In this document: positions 47,100 to 58,844 of the stretch, one piece after another | How positions within the stretch are numbered: position 1 is the stretch's first letter | Layout: every line of letters begins with the position of its first letter | DNA from: Chlorocebus sabaeus | Taxonomy: Eukaryota > Chordata > Mammalia > Primates > Cercopithecidae | DNA length: 64,000 bases | Assembly: GCF_047675955.1 (NCBI RefSeq) | Contig: NC_132911.1 | Location: forward strand, 80,493,208-80,557,207 | Direction: 5' to 3' | Made by a program: the position numbers and the translations under genes | Notes under the pieces: model-generated | The model's input: the letters and a program-made list of their open reading frames with translations, nothing else | Told to the model about the DNA's origin: nothing | Database searches by the model: none

Positions 47100-47960
47100 A
47101 AATGGGACAGACTGCTGCACCAGCTACTGTTGTGAGACCAGATAGGGCCACTGCTGCCTACACATAAAGAAGGCCATTAAGGAGAAGTTGTTTATTTCTG
47201 CTTCTGCAGAAATCATAAACACCAACCCGGAGCCTGACAGCCCAAGCTGTGCTGCAGTAAATTCTAGTACTTTGTTGGCCATTCTAAGCTGCCCAGTAAA
47301 AGTTACTGTAGCTAAATCCCATATACATTTCATGAAATAATCCTTCTCAGAAGATGGTATCATATTCATGCACAGCAGGGTGTGCAAATGTCTATAAATC
47401 ACATGTAGAATCTGAAATATCTATTTAAAAAAATCTGTGCAAATCTAACCATGACCCTTTGCCAGACAATAGGCCTTCATATGCTTTGCAGCTTAGCAGA
47501 CACCCAGGAATTTTGTTTGGAAGTGATAGCTACTGTCTATGTAATATTTAGGACCTATTTATGAAGCATCTGGCAGAAAATAAAAGAGTTTTCTCCACTA
47601 ACATATGCTAAAGAAGGATGTGGTCATGTGCCGACTCCTCCTCTTCTGATTTTTGCAAATAGCACAACATAAGAGATGGTTGTTTCTGGCTGCCCTGCTG
47701 CCTGTCATGGCTGTCAGGCGAAATCCCATGAATTATTGCTCTTCCAGATGTAAGAGATTTTCAGGCTGCCTTAAACTGCCTGTGGTTTGTGGTACTGGAG
47801 AGGAGAGAAACGAGATTAAACTTCATCTCATCAGTGCAATCTGAAAAGATCACACAGAGGACTAATAATCAGGGCTTTTTCATTCCAGAGCCAGACTTGA
47901 GAGCTGTGTGTTTTTGTTTCAAGGTGATGTCACATTAAGCTTGTTGGAAGACAGTGATTA
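47100..47960. promoter_or_regulatory. Candidate regulatory element in low-repeat block
   Basis: Repeat-free, less AT-rich than its flanks, with a CRE/AP-1-like TGATGTCA at 47925-47932 and many motif-like words. No coding signal. Function inferred from texture only. Confidence 0.28.
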
Positions 47961-49934
47961 AGGTCAAACAATATTTGAGGAAGATCAAAATTTAAAAAAA
48001 AAAAGAAAAGAAAAGTGTTCAACCCTCTTCTGATGCTTCCTTACTGCATTTGCTTAAAGGGGAAGGACTGATCGTTTTCACTGATGGCAGAGAATGGGAA
48101 GTGGATATACTCCTGCAATTCAAAGTTGTCAGCATTTCTTAATACAAGGTTAATGTGAGAAAAATTAGAAATGTTCCCATAAAATTATAGCTCTACTGTT
48201 CATTGTAATTTAGAGGATGCATTCATCACCATAAAAAAAAATCAAGTGTCACTTTTTGTTATCTCTAAAGGTCAGTTTAGAAGTCTTGATTTTGTGTGTG
48301 TGTGATTCTATGAACATGTTATATAGAGTCTGAAAATATTCATTTAAAAAATCAGCAGTTGGTAGTAATGCTTTATGATATTTTGAGTTTTTTAAAAGAC
48401 AATTTGGTTCAGTTTTCCCTTCAAAATAATATACTCCTATAACCTCTTATAAGTGGTAAATATCCACAGATTCAGTAACCCCAGTTACCAACATTTAACT
48501 AAAGGTTTTCATAACTGTTTCCAGAATGACTCAGAAAATAAATCACACCCTCTCCCATTATGTACAGTTTGAGCCCTCAGGGAGAAAACTTATAACTCAT
48601 TACATTTTGATTCTCTTTGATCAAATACCATATACAGCACCTGGATATTATAATTTTAAATAATAGTTGTGACATAAACTAGGATAATGCTTAAAAACCT
48701 AAGAATCTTAATATGGTTACTATTAGTTCTTATCATTTATGGCATGGAGAAATGGTGAGTGGTTTTGTGGCATTTGCTAGAGTTCCATTAGCAGAATATT
48801 AATTATAGATCAAGAAAACATGGTTTTCAAGAAACACCTGGAAATAATCCACAAATATATATGTCTTAGATCAGAACATAATTGCCTCAATTCAACCTGT
48901 ATAACTTTTTTCTTTCTTTCTTTCTTTTTTTTAAAGATGTAGCCTGTTTAAGTAATGGGGTAGGCTACCAGATGTGAAACCTCCCAGGCCAGCTTTTCTT
49001 TCCATTTCAGCATAGGCACCTCACATAGATTCTCTAATGTGAGGGATCCCAGTGAAACAGTGATGAAAACCACAGGTACAAGTGGCTTACATGAAAGCAT
49101 TTATTGCTTTTCATGCATTGCATTAGAGTATAGGTGGAAAAAAAGTCCTTCGTTGAAAATGCATTAATTATTTGACACTGGTTTGCCTCAAAGTCATTTT
49201 TACTATGGGATGCGAGTGAAAGATCACAGCTGAAAAAAAGATCATCATACTTGAGGTAGGCTCACAGAATCTTTTCTTGTGTTCTGTGTGAAGTTGTCTT
49301 GAACTGAAACCTATGCTCCTTAAGGATTAAGGGATTGAAAAGCAAAGACTGAGGCTGCTGTAATTTAAACCCAGAGATTCCCTAGCACAAAGGTGCAAAA
49401 TGGACTAAGCCAATCTGACTCTTTCCTTGTTCAGTAAAGAAATAATTTTCCTTTAGAAAGTTTTATACAATTAACATTCCAAAGGTGTTATCATCTTTAA
49501 AGCAAGTGGTCTTCTCTTGGCTTTAACATGCATTGAGTGCTCACAGACACTTAATAAGTGGACATGGTTTTAAATTACAATTTGTGAATCTCTAAACAAT
49601 TCTCTATATAAGAGAAATGTAAGGCCATTTTAAAGTAAAATGCATAATGATCTTCAATGACTTGCATTTTCTTTGTTAAATTGGTAGTTTATTATATTAA
49701 ATATTTCCCTGGAGATTGAGCTGTATATTTGCTTTGTTTGTAGCAAAATGCTTATTTCCAACTCAATGAATTATCCAAGTCAGTGAAACTTAGAAGTGTT
49801 AATTTTCCTTCAAGTAACGAAAATCATCTCTGAGCAAGGGAAAGCCCTTAGTTGCAGTCATCTTTTTTATTACATGTGATTTAAGTCCAAATGAAAGCTA
49901 GAAGAGATCTTTATTGATTCGCTGGGTCAATCTT

Positions 49935-50130
49935 TCATTCAAGTTAGTTTTCAAGCACCTACTTCGTGTCATTCAGTTAGGCACTTCACATTCAAGGGTG
50001 CAAATATAGACATAGCTTTACCTTCATGTCTAGTGAGAGACATATGCATTATATTAATAATTAAGTAAATAGCTATGTAAACTACAATTAGCCGACTGTA
50101 AAGGGGATGCATAGAAAAGGGTCATGAAAA
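49935..50130 (-). mobile_element. L2 LINE 3' end, antisense
   Basis: 'tctttcattcaagttagttttcaagcacc' and 'gtcattcagttaggcacttcacattc', with 'agctttaccttcatgtctagtgagagac', match the antisense L2 terminus. Confidence 0.72.
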
Positions 50131-51254
50131 TAAGAAAATAAGAAATTCACATAAATGTGAATTTTGCCAACATTTGTGTTTGTATAGCACTGACATAAGG
50201 ATGCTATGATTTATTCTAAGTAAAATAATTGAAAATTTCATATCTATAGTTTCCAAAAAGAAATAAAAACTCTACCTATAAACTAGATGGGAATGAGAAG
50301 ATTGCAAATGATAGGTTTCAGGAATAATAAAATTTGTATTTATTGAGTTCAGAATTCTAAGTTTCATATTTAGTTTATCATATTAAGTAGGAAAAATCAT
50401 CAGTATGAGAAGACAATTTGTGTGTGTTTGTACATATATATATATATATATACACACACACATATAAACCATGTCTAAATGGTCCTTAATAATTACATCT
50501 GATATCCCTTTGAAAAGCCATATAGTGAAAATGGATCATCTTAAAATATTAAAAACAAAAATCTTTAGTCACAAAACTTGGAATTTAGCTTTTGATTTTT
50601 TCTCACATCAGTGTTCTACTCTAATCCTTCTCAGATTTTAGCTTATATTTCTAATTTAATCTTAAGAATATAGCATCACTTTCTCACTTCCAATTTGGTA
50701 ATGATTTGGATATTTCATACCTTGAAATATCAAGCTTTTACCCTCTGTGTTTTACTTTTTTGTTCAGGGTGTTATTCCTAATTACCCAATATTTTGCAGT
50801 TCATATTTCATTTTTTTTATTAAAGTATGACTGAGTAACCATTTGCTTAATGTGATCAATTTGGCCAAACCCAATAATATAAAGTGTTCAGATCATCTAT
50901 ATACATAGATCAAGCTAGTCTTGTTTTCTTTTCTTTGAAACCACTCAACACATTCCTCTCAAGTATTGTCAAGTTCCCAGCCCCTTCTGAGCCACTTTTG
51001 CCTCTGCTATTGAATTTTAATTTTTCACTTTTATTGAGTTCACCTTCATTCAACTTTCAAATCTAATTACTCACCACATAAAAATTTTCAAGTATTCTTC
51101 TTCTAATGTCCAGTGGACTTAATGATTTTCAGATTTACAGAGTGAATATTACATTTCATTTTTCAAATATGAATGGGTGGATGACTACACAAAAAAAGTT
51201 ATAAGGTAGAATTTAGGGAGCATTGTTTGTTTCAGAGATTACTTTTCCTGGTTA
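50131..51254. other. Unique sequence with a TA/CA microsatellite
   Basis: The microsatellite is at 50430-50466. Nothing else recognised. Confidence 0.45.
50430..50466. repeat. (TA)n(CA)n microsatellite
   Basis: About ten TA units, then CA units. Confidence 0.88.
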
Positions 51255-51297
51255 AAAACAGCAGCAACAACAACAAAAACAACAAAAACAATAAAGG
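51255..51297. repeat. (CAA)n-rich tract
   Basis: 'cagcaacaacaacaaaaac' and related units. Confidence 0.8.
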
Positions 51298-51323
51298 ATT
51301 GTATAATTGTATGAATAAAAGAC

Positions 51324-51389
51324 TGAGGCCAGACCTGCCAGTAACGCTTAGTTGGGTTGGAAGATAGTAGAGAGTACCAGTTTATCATA
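51324..51389 (+). repeat. 66-bp dispersed direct repeat, copy 1
   Basis: Starts 'tgaggccagacctgccagta' and ends 'accagtttatcata'. Its second copy at 52925-52990 differs at only three positions. No known repeat family recognised. Confidence 0.88.
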
Positions 51390-51899
51390 CCATTTTTCTG
51401 TATTTGGTATGAGACTTACAAAATACAGAAGAATGCAAGAAGTAAATGAAAGTAACTTGTAATCCAACCAAAGAGATTAGATCAGTGTTTTTCATCGCTA
51501 TATCCTTTAGTGTCATGTGGTATATCTACAGGGGAAAAAATAGTTTCTTTTTCTGCCGTTAATTTTAAAATAAACTAATGTATAAATGCATATTACTAAG
51601 TTCTTAGTAATATGTAAATTGAAGTTGCAATTTAACCCATTTCAATTCAATTCAATAATAGCCATTGTCTTCTCTCTGAGGGAGAAAAATAGAGACCCTC
51701 AATCACCATCGCTTTCCATGAAAGTGAAGGCTTGTCTCAAGTTAAACCTGATACCTTTCACTGTTGACATTTTAAATCATTTGAATATATCTATAAGACT
51801 GATTCAACCTCTTCCCCTCCATTATATTTACATAACTGAAATATTTGATGGATTTTTTTTCAGCTTACAATGGCCTTCCTTGATACACATTAATACTGC

Positions 51900-52020
51900 A
51901 TTCAATCATTACTTATTAATTCATCATAAAGTAGGTAGTAAGCATCCACTGTGCATTGTTGGGTTGTATATTTGAAAATCAAAGATATAAGAAACAGCAA
52001 TTATGCCCACTAGAAGCTTA
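51900..52020 (-). mobile_element. Possible L2 3' end, antisense
   Basis: 'cagcaattatgcccactagaagcttacatattc' fits the antisense L2 terminus ('..gccc..gaagcttacat'). Weak to the left. Confidence 0.5.
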
Positions 52021-52058
52021 CATATTCTTTTAATTAATTGCAATGTTTATTTGAAATG
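52021..52058. other. Short spacer before Alu
   Basis: AT-rich unique sequence. Confidence 0.4.
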
Positions 52059-52421
52059 AAAATCCGTTTTTTATTGTATTATTTTATTTCATTTCATTTA
52101 TTTATTTGTTTATTTACTTATTTATTTTGAGATAGAGTCTCACTCTGTTGTCCAGGCTGGAGTGTAGTGCCACTATCTTGGCTCACTGCAACCTCTGCCT
52201 CCCAGGCTCAAGTGATTCTCCTGCCTCAGCATCCCTAGTAGCTGGGATTACAGGCACATGCCACCAAGCCCACCTAATTTTTTGTATTTTTGATAGAGAC
52301 GGAGTTTCACTGTGTTAGCCAGGGTGGTCTCGATCTCCTGATCTCCTGATCTGCCCACCTCGGCCTCCCAAAGTGCTGGAATTACAGGCATGACCCACCG
52401 CACAGGGCCAAAAATCTGTTT
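52059..52421 (-). mobile_element. Alu, antisense, with target duplication
   Basis: Body about 52070-52409 behind a long T/A-rich tail (52070-52128). 'gatagagtctcactctgttg', 'ttgatagagacggagtttcac' and 'gcctcccaaagtgctggaat' are present. Target duplication AAAATC(C/T)GTTT at 52059-52069 and 52411-52421. The segment 'gatctcct' is repeated near 52331-52350, a small internal duplication. Confidence 0.95.
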
Positions 52422-52924
52422 AGTTAAGGTTATATAAGTAAAATTTAAATAAGAAAATGAAAAGCTTTATACAACTTCATATTACATACTCAAAATAAGA
52501 TGCAAGGACTTGTGTATTATTTAATATTTTAGAAAATCTGGTCCATATTTTTCTGTGAAAATTAAATTAGCTGTAACAGCTTCAAACTGCATTGTATGCT
52601 ATTACTTCTATACATAATTGCTACTATCTACTACATTCAAGCTATCCTTTTTCTGTAAAGTAATAGAATAAAGTTATTTTATAAATTTAATTTGAAAATA
52701 TACTAAATAAAAACCAAAAAGTCAAAAGTATGAACCATGAAAAGTATCACAGTATCTCAAATTTGCATATGATTATGGGAAGTGGGGGAGGTTTTCATAC
52801 TTTCTGTCCGTAGACGTAACTTTGGCCAACACTGCACATTTATAACCTTAAAATCCTGTCTCGAAGGTTCAGACACCCTCTCCAGGAGCAGAAGTTATTC
52901 CATTTCTATATTCCATGTGCCTCT
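52422..52924. other. Unique sequence
   Basis: Nothing recognised. Confidence 0.4.
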
Positions 52925-52990
52925 TGAGGCCAGACCTGCCAGTAATGCTTAATTGGGTTGGAAGATAGTGGAGAGTACCAGTTTATCATA
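52925..52990 (+). repeat. 66-bp dispersed direct repeat, copy 2
   Basis: 63 of 66 positions match copy 1 (51324-51389). The copy is bounded by TGCCTCT (52918-52924) on the left and AGAGGCA (52990-52996) on the right, a short inverted repeat. No poly-A tail or target duplication. Confidence 0.88.
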
Positions 52991-54560
52991 GAGGCAACTG
53001 ACACAAAACTTTTTCATTTATCTGAGGTTGGACTGTGTCTGGGTTCAGAGATGAAAGGTCAGTTTTTTATCCACTAAGTCCCCTAGACATTCCAAAATCC
53101 TTAGTACATTACAAATTTGAACAGTTTAAGCTCTCTTAAATAAAGAATCTCTTCTCTGGGTAAAGTATCCAGTGTATATAGATATAGTGGAGAAGAAACA
53201 TGTGAAAGGTCATAGCCATGACCTTTTAACATCAATAGTTTTATTTATAGCCAGACGCTTAGTCTATAGAGCTTAATATGAAAGCAAGAAGAAAGACAAA
53301 GGTATCTCGTTAGCTTTATAATAGCTATCCAGTTACATAAAAATTGTCTTTTTATCTTGAGTGGAGAATAAAAGTTATAAATAATTAAATTGACAGCTAT
53401 TTTAAAGTAAAGAACAACATTTCTCAATCATTTTTAATTGAACACATTCCATTTCTCTCTGGATATGGCCTAAAATAATCTACCAGATTTTATAGGAATA
53501 CATTTATTTCTTCATATGTGATTTAATTTTAAAAGACAAAATAATAGTATGTTATTTTTATTACTACCTGCCTCTTTGTCACCTATTTGGTGTCTTGCTG
53601 TATTTAAAATGACATGTGAAAGAGTTGCATCTTATAGCATTCAAATTCTGTTGCATGGATTTTTAGTAGTTTAGGAAATTTAGCAAATACACATGCATAT
53701 GCATTTGTTTACTATTCTCAGAATACTTCTCAAGCAGTTTAAAGACAATGCCCAAGGTATATTGAGAAAAGCTCAAGTAGGTTAGAAAGACCACGTGTGT
53801 TAGCAAAATATGAAACAAGGCTGGAGAACAGGCCATGAAGAGTTTCTTGTGGAAAGTGCAAGAGGATGACTCAATCTGAAAACAAAGGGAGCCTGGGAAG
53901 GGTTTTATGAAGAAGAGCGACCAAATCTTAGTTCCCAACTCTATGCTGAGAGTATAACTGGAAGTTACTTAGAACCACTTTCTCTTTGCAACTCCCCAGG
54001 TTGGAAGAGCCTAACAAATTGCATTCTCTCAAGAGGCTGACTTGCCTCTCTGAGGTCCCGCAGCTGAGAGGTGGCCTTTCACTAAGACATTTCACTGGTA
54101 TGATACCATTTGTCAGTTTCTTACAACCCCTTAGTTTAATTCATGCTAATGTCATAATGGAAACTAACAGGTATCATTTGCTTTTTAATGGGAACTCTTA
54201 GAGACAATGTCTTCACCTAGAAAAAAAACCAGACTAAATTGGCCAGAATTTCAGCTACTGAATCTATGCATATAATGGTCAAGGAGGCCTTTCCACACTT
54301 CATTTTAAGCTGCATATAATACTTGAGATGTTTGCCTCATAATTCTGTTTTCACAAAAACCTTCCTGGTGTGATACAGGAACCACTCTGTGAATCATGGT
54401 CAGAACTTTAGAGATAAAAACTCTGGGGCTGTTTTTGTCACTATTGGGCTGTATTTTGTCTCTTTGAGCTTGCATTTTCTAGTTGAAAGCTTATCTGTTT
54501 AATCACATCAAGGTTAAAAAAAAAAAAAAAAAACTTCAGTAAACAGTGTTGAGTACATAT
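52991..54560. other. Unique sequence with A-tract
   Basis: About 18 A at 54516-54533. No repeat or gene recognised. Confidence 0.45.
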
Positions 54561-54604
54561 TGAAAGTAATGGCAAAAACCACAATTATTTTTGCACCAAC
54601 CTAA
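54561..54604. mobile_element. Half of a MADE1 mariner-type MITE
   Basis: 'aagtaatggcaaaaaccac' leads to 'ttgcaccaacctaa', the end of MADE1 (a Hsmar1-derived MITE). Only this half is present; the other terminal repeat is missing. Confidence 0.82.
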
Positions 54605-54654
54605 CAAAAGTAGGTAAAAACCCAAAATATTAAAATTTATAAGATTTTAATACA

Positions 54655-54890
54655 TAGGTAGAAGTCCAGGTTCAGGACCTAGAAAGACCTGGTTTGAATC
54701 CATATTCAAAAACCTAGTTGATTTGACCAGTAGCTGAACATCCCGAAGCCTCATCCTCTTAAAATGAGGATACAATGTGATGGGAGGTGTGATAATTGTG
54801 AGCCTCTAATGGGTTCATTTATGTACATTACAAAGCTGCTTTAGAGCAAGCATTCACTTAACTGAATTATTGTTAATATCATTGAATTTA
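54655..54890 (+). mobile_element. MIR SINE, sense
   Basis: 'aagtccaggttcaggacctag', 'tggtttgaatccatattc', 'cctcatcctcttaaaatgagg' and a later 'acaaagctgctttag' follow MIR order. Confidence 0.72.
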
Positions 54891-55469
54891 ATGTTATTTG
54901 TACAGCAAAAAAAAAATTAAAAATCAAGGTTATTGACACCTTTAGGTAATTCAATGCTGCAAAATGTATAGCCAACTAGTCTCCTTTTTGTATTCATTTT
55001 ATATGTCTAATAATTATCAGTAAATTATCAGATTGAGAGGAAACTCTAAAATAGACATAGAATGAATAGCAATGATAAAATATTAGCAATGTAAGTCATT
55101 TCTTTCAAATGCAACCTCATTAGGTTCTCTAGAAAGTGAGTATTTCGATCTCCCTTAAGAATGAAAGGAAAAAAAATTCTCAACTATGTAAGATTTGTGC
55201 CAAATTATTTAGAGAATCACTCTGGGTGTCCTGACACCATTAGATGTGTTGCAGTCATAAAGCCTCCTCTTTCTACCCCATCAAAGCAGCTCAGAAAACC
55301 AGCTCTAGAGAATTGCTCTTTTCTCTTTCCCTGCTCTGAGTCATATTCAGGATGAGAACTGGTCCAGGCATACGTTGTACTTCAGTGTCATCAAGACCAA
55401 AACATCTTTATCAAAAGAATTCTGGGCTCTAATTTTTCTCAGATTTTTTCTTTGTCCCCATTACTTTCC
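54891..55469. other. Unique sequence
   Basis: Nothing recognised. The 64-codon frame at 55161-55355 is unremarkable. Confidence 0.45.
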
Positions 55470-55650
55470 AATTTTATTAGTCAATGTGATTATTGAATAT
55501 CTACTATGTTCCAAACTCTGCAACAGGCCCTAAGGCAAACATGAAAGAGTAAACCATAATTCCTGTTGTGGACAAGCTTAGAGCTTAAATAAAGGAAAAA
55601 AATGAGATAAATCAATGAATTCACTATCTTCAATGAACTGTTATCCGTTT
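55470..55650 (-). mobile_element. L2 LINE 3' end, antisense
   Basis: 'attattgaatatctactatgttcc', 'aacaggccctaaggcaaacatgaaag' and 'tcctgttgtggacaagcttagagctt' match the antisense L2 terminus. Confidence 0.75.
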
Positions 55651-56764
55651 GCATGGTAGAGAATCAGAAAAAAATCTAATGTTTAAAAATTAAGATTTTA
55701 TGATGTAGAAGGCGGATGGTGTTTGCTTTTAGTAATTCAAAACAAACTCAGAGAAAACATCTTGGGTGCTCCTAATGTTCTGTTTCTTAGCCTGGGTGTA
55801 GATTTCACAATTGTATTTGGTTTGGGAAGAAACCATTGAGTTACACATTTATGTGTACTTTTCTCATATTTATTATACTTTGATTACAAATTTTAAAGGT
55901 ATAGATTTGTTTATCCTTTACAAAGAATAGGCACAAGTTTTCCTTAGTCTCAACAAATACTTTAAAAATTGAATTATAATTTAAGTTTCTAAAAAGTAAA
56001 AAACTAAAAAGTCTTAACGCTTTTTAAAAACATGAGACGCATCATTATTTTTATAAATGAATTACAGTGTTGAATTTTCCATTATGCTTCTATTTGTAAT
56101 ATTTTGGTCTATTAAAATTTTCTCAGACTATTCCCACATATTCAAGAGATAGTATATTCTCATGGTCATCCTAGAGAGCCTTTACCACCAGAGAAGTTAG
56201 CACACTAGTTGCTCAGAAATTTCCATTTGGTCTTACTATTTTTTTCACTGACCACCAACTTAATGATGTCTTGAGCAAGCAAGCAATTACATTCACTGTA
56301 TCCTCCTGGTATTATACTGTATTAAAATTCTTCTTTTTTTCATGAAAAAAGAACTGCTATTTGTAGGTATGATTTACTTTCCTTAAATCCTCAGTTTCAG
56401 ATGCTGAATATAACATGTACCCAACTCCTGGAAAAAAAATATAGCACCAGGCAAAGCAGACACTTAAAATTGTTTTAAATTAATTCCACGGATATTATAT
56501 AATTTCCCCAATAAATATTCTACCAAACAATATAAAGGAAGTATTTCTAAATTTACTCCTTTCTGCAGCATTTACCCTGTTGGATGCATACCTCCTTGAG
56601 TTTTCCTTAGACTTCATGATGCAAGGTTCATTTCAACTCATACTCCTAAATCCACATTCTTTGGCTCCTCTTTCTCTACCATGGACAGCAAATAAGATTC
56701 GATAACATGTGCAAATTCTTGAAAGTGCTTTTTTTTTTTCCTAGGATTTGACCCTAGAACGCTC
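55651..56764. other. Unique sequence
   Basis: Nothing recognised apart from short A/T runs. Confidence 0.45.
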
Positions 56765-57090
56765 TCCAGTCTGCCTCTACACATTCTCTCTCACTATAAA
56801 CAGGCATGGCCCTAGTTTTAATACAATGACCCTTTGCCCTGCGTTCTATATCTAAGTGGCAACCAGGGACCTCTATCTGCAGGTTCCAACCACTTCAAAC
56901 TCAATACATCCAAAACTCAACTGTACTCTCCCAAAATCTACTTCTGCCCATCTTTACCCCATCTCACTGTGCCCTCAGCCAATACTCCCGGTTATCTTGC
57001 GTTGGTTAGTAATAGTCACTGTCCTGAATAACTTTCCAATACCCTCCTCACTATGCCTTTGCTGCATAATTCCCTCTCTCCTATCTCTAG
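56765..57090 (+). mobile_element. L2 LINE fragment, sense (part 1)
   Basis: 'cttcaaactcaatacatcc', 'aaaactcaactgtactctccc', 'tctcactgtgccctcagccaat' fit L2 ORF2. Interrupted by an Alu at 57091, it appears to resume at 57416. Confidence 0.68.
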
Positions 57091-57096
57091 CCTCAT

Positions 57097-57130
<34 letters not shown>

Positions 57131-57415
57131 ACAGGGTCTCACTCTGTCACCCAGGCTGGATTGCAGTTGCACAATCAAGGCTCACTGCAGCCCGAAACTC
57201 CCAGGCTCAGGTGATCCTCCCACCTCAGCCTCCAAACCATAGGCACATGCCACCATACCTGGCTAATTTTCTGTATTTTTGTTGTAGATGGGGATCTCCC
57301 TATGTTGTGCAGACTTGTCTGAAACTCCTGAGCTGAAACAATCCACCCACCTTATCCTCCCAAAGTGCTGGAATTACAAGCATGAGTCGCCACACTCAGC
57401 CCTTACCTCATTCTT
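57091..57415 (-). mobile_element. Alu (AluJ-like), antisense, with target duplication
   Basis: Body about 57101-57405 behind a run of about 29 T. 'gacagggtctcactctgtc', 'cacctcagcctccaaacc' and 'gatctccctatgttgtgcag' are old-Alu features. Target duplication CCTCATTCTT at 57091-57100 and 57406-57415. Confidence 0.95.
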
Positions 57416-57487
57416 GACATCCTTTAACCCTGTGCCCCTGCAGTCAGAGTGATCAAAAAGTATACATTATAAAGGGCTCAACACTAT
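57416..57487 (+). mobile_element. L2 LINE fragment, sense (part 2)
   Basis: 'gacatcctttaaccctgtg', 'cagtcagagtgatcaaaaag' continue the L2 interrupted by the Alu. Confidence 0.6.
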
Positions 57488-57640
57488 TCACTTATTCATT
57501 CACTCATTCCTTCCTTCATTCATTCAACAAATATTCATTTTATATGTCTAATGTAAGTGACTACCTCATGTTAGGCTTTGGATATTCAGAGATGAACAGG
57601 ACAGACTCTTCTCTGAAGAAACATTATCTTGAAGGGAAGG
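57488..57640 (-). mobile_element. L2 LINE 3' end, antisense
   Basis: 'cattcattcaacaaatattcatttt', 'gctttggatattcagagatgaacagg' and 'cagactcttctctgaagaaac' match the antisense L2 terminus. It lies inside sense L2 sequence. Confidence 0.72.
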
Positions 57641-57645
57641 CATAC

Positions 57646-57997
57646 AAAAATGGCTTGCTTGCTTTCTTCTTTCCTTTTTTTTTTCTTTTTTTTTTTTTTT
57701 TTTGAGACAGGGTCTCACTCTGTCGCCCAGGCTGGAGTGCAGTGGTGTGATCTCGGCTCACTGCAACCTCCGCCTCCTGGGTTCAAATGATTCTCATGCC
57801 TCAGTCTCCCGAGTAGCTGGGATTAGAGGTGCACACTCCCACGCCGGGCTAATTTTTGTATTTTTGGTAGAGACAGGATTTTGCCATATTTGCCGGGCAG
57901 GTCTCGAACTCCTGACCTCAGGTGATCCACCCATCTGGGCTTTCCAAAGTGCTGGGATTATGGGCATGAGCCACAGTGCCCAACCCAAGAATGGCTT
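57646..57997 (-). mobile_element. Alu, antisense, with target duplication
   Basis: Body about 57657-57986 behind a T/C-rich tail. 'gagacagggtctcactctgtcgcccaggc' (CpGs partly kept), 'gagtagctgggattagagg', 'ctcctgacctcaggtgat'. Target duplication AA(A/G)AATGGCTT at 57646-57656 and 57987-57997. The frames at 57702-58064 and 57794-58030 are Alu-derived. Confidence 0.94.
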
Positions 57998-58440
57998 TCT
58001 AACGCATATATTGCATGGAAGAGAATTCAAATGCCTTTGTATGTCATATAAATGTTCTTTATAATCTGGCCTCTACAAGCCTCTCCTGCCTCATTTACTC
58101 CATTTCTCGATTGTATGTCCTTCACTCCAGGCACCCAGAACTACATGTGGATGTCCAATGAGCCTTGCCCTTATGCCTCTGTGCTTTAATTCCCCCTGCA
58201 TGGAATGTCCTTCTCAACCTTGTCAACTCAGCAAACTGATTCTGGCTACCTCAGACAGTTGGTATCTGTCCTGTGTACTCTATAACAGTCTGTGCAAATT
58301 TAATATTTATCACTCTATTTATTAATTACCAATCTTCACTTTCATCTTTCCTACTAGAAAGTGAGGTGCATGAGAGCAGTGATTGAATATCCTGTGCCCT
58401 TAGGGTTGAATGACCAATAATCACATACTTGGGAATAAGA
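57998..58440 (+). mobile_element. L2 LINE fragment, sense (part 3)
   Basis: 'ttataatctggcctctac', 'cctgcctcatttactcc', 'ccccctgcatggaatgtccttctc', 'tttatcactctatttatta' and 'gaaagtgaggtgcatgagagcag' complete the L2 3' half. Confidence 0.75.
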
Positions 58441-58454
58441 AAATGAATAAGAAC

Positions 58455-58695
58455 TCAGCCCAGGTGATCAGACAGACAGATAGGAATCCAGGCTCCACCA
58501 AATAATAACTACGTAACTTTGAGAAGTTATTTGTCTTCTGTGAATCTTGGTTTCCTCAGTTTTAATTCTCTGTTAAAAGGAATCACAATATTTACTTTAA
58601 GGTGTTCTGTGAGGACTCAAGATAGAGCAAATAAAGTGTTTAGTAGAGGGCCTGGCCCATAGTAAGGACTCAATAATTTTTAGCTATTATTATTA
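58455..58695 (+). mobile_element. MIR SINE, sense
   Basis: 'ccaaataataactacgtaac', 'cttggtttcctcagttttaatt', 'ttctgtgaggactcaag', 'agggcctggcccatagtaag' and the tail '(tatt)n' are a near-complete MIR. Confidence 0.82.
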
Positions 58696-58844
58696 TTGCG
58701 CCTGTTTGAAAAGTGGTGGTGGCCTTATTGTTTCCTTTACATTTTACAGCTGTGATCAGGTGGTAGGAAGCACAGGATGGGAGAAAAAAGGAAGTATCAT
58801 TGTTTTAAAATGCATTTGGTATCTGTTGCACTCCTTGATATGCT

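Larger units (their letters stand above)
44401..49934. other. Long low-repeat block
   Basis: About 5.5 kb with no confident Alu, L1, L2, MIR or LTR. The only exceptions are short T/C and A runs (48908-48935; 47993-48015). In a window this rich in old repeats, such a block suggests constraint or regulatory function, but only comparison can show it. The frames at 46856-47167 (103 codons) and 47124-47402 (92 codons, minus) show no domain. Confidence 0.5.

Noticed and set aside
46856..47167. 103-codon plus frame
   Set aside because: Competing frames on both strands; no domain. More likely non-coding.
51586..51975. 129-codon plus frame, the longest in the window
   Set aside because: AT-rich chance frame with no recognised domain, running into an antisense L2-like end.
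57702..58064. 120-codon plus frame
   Set aside because: Alu-derived, running into L2.
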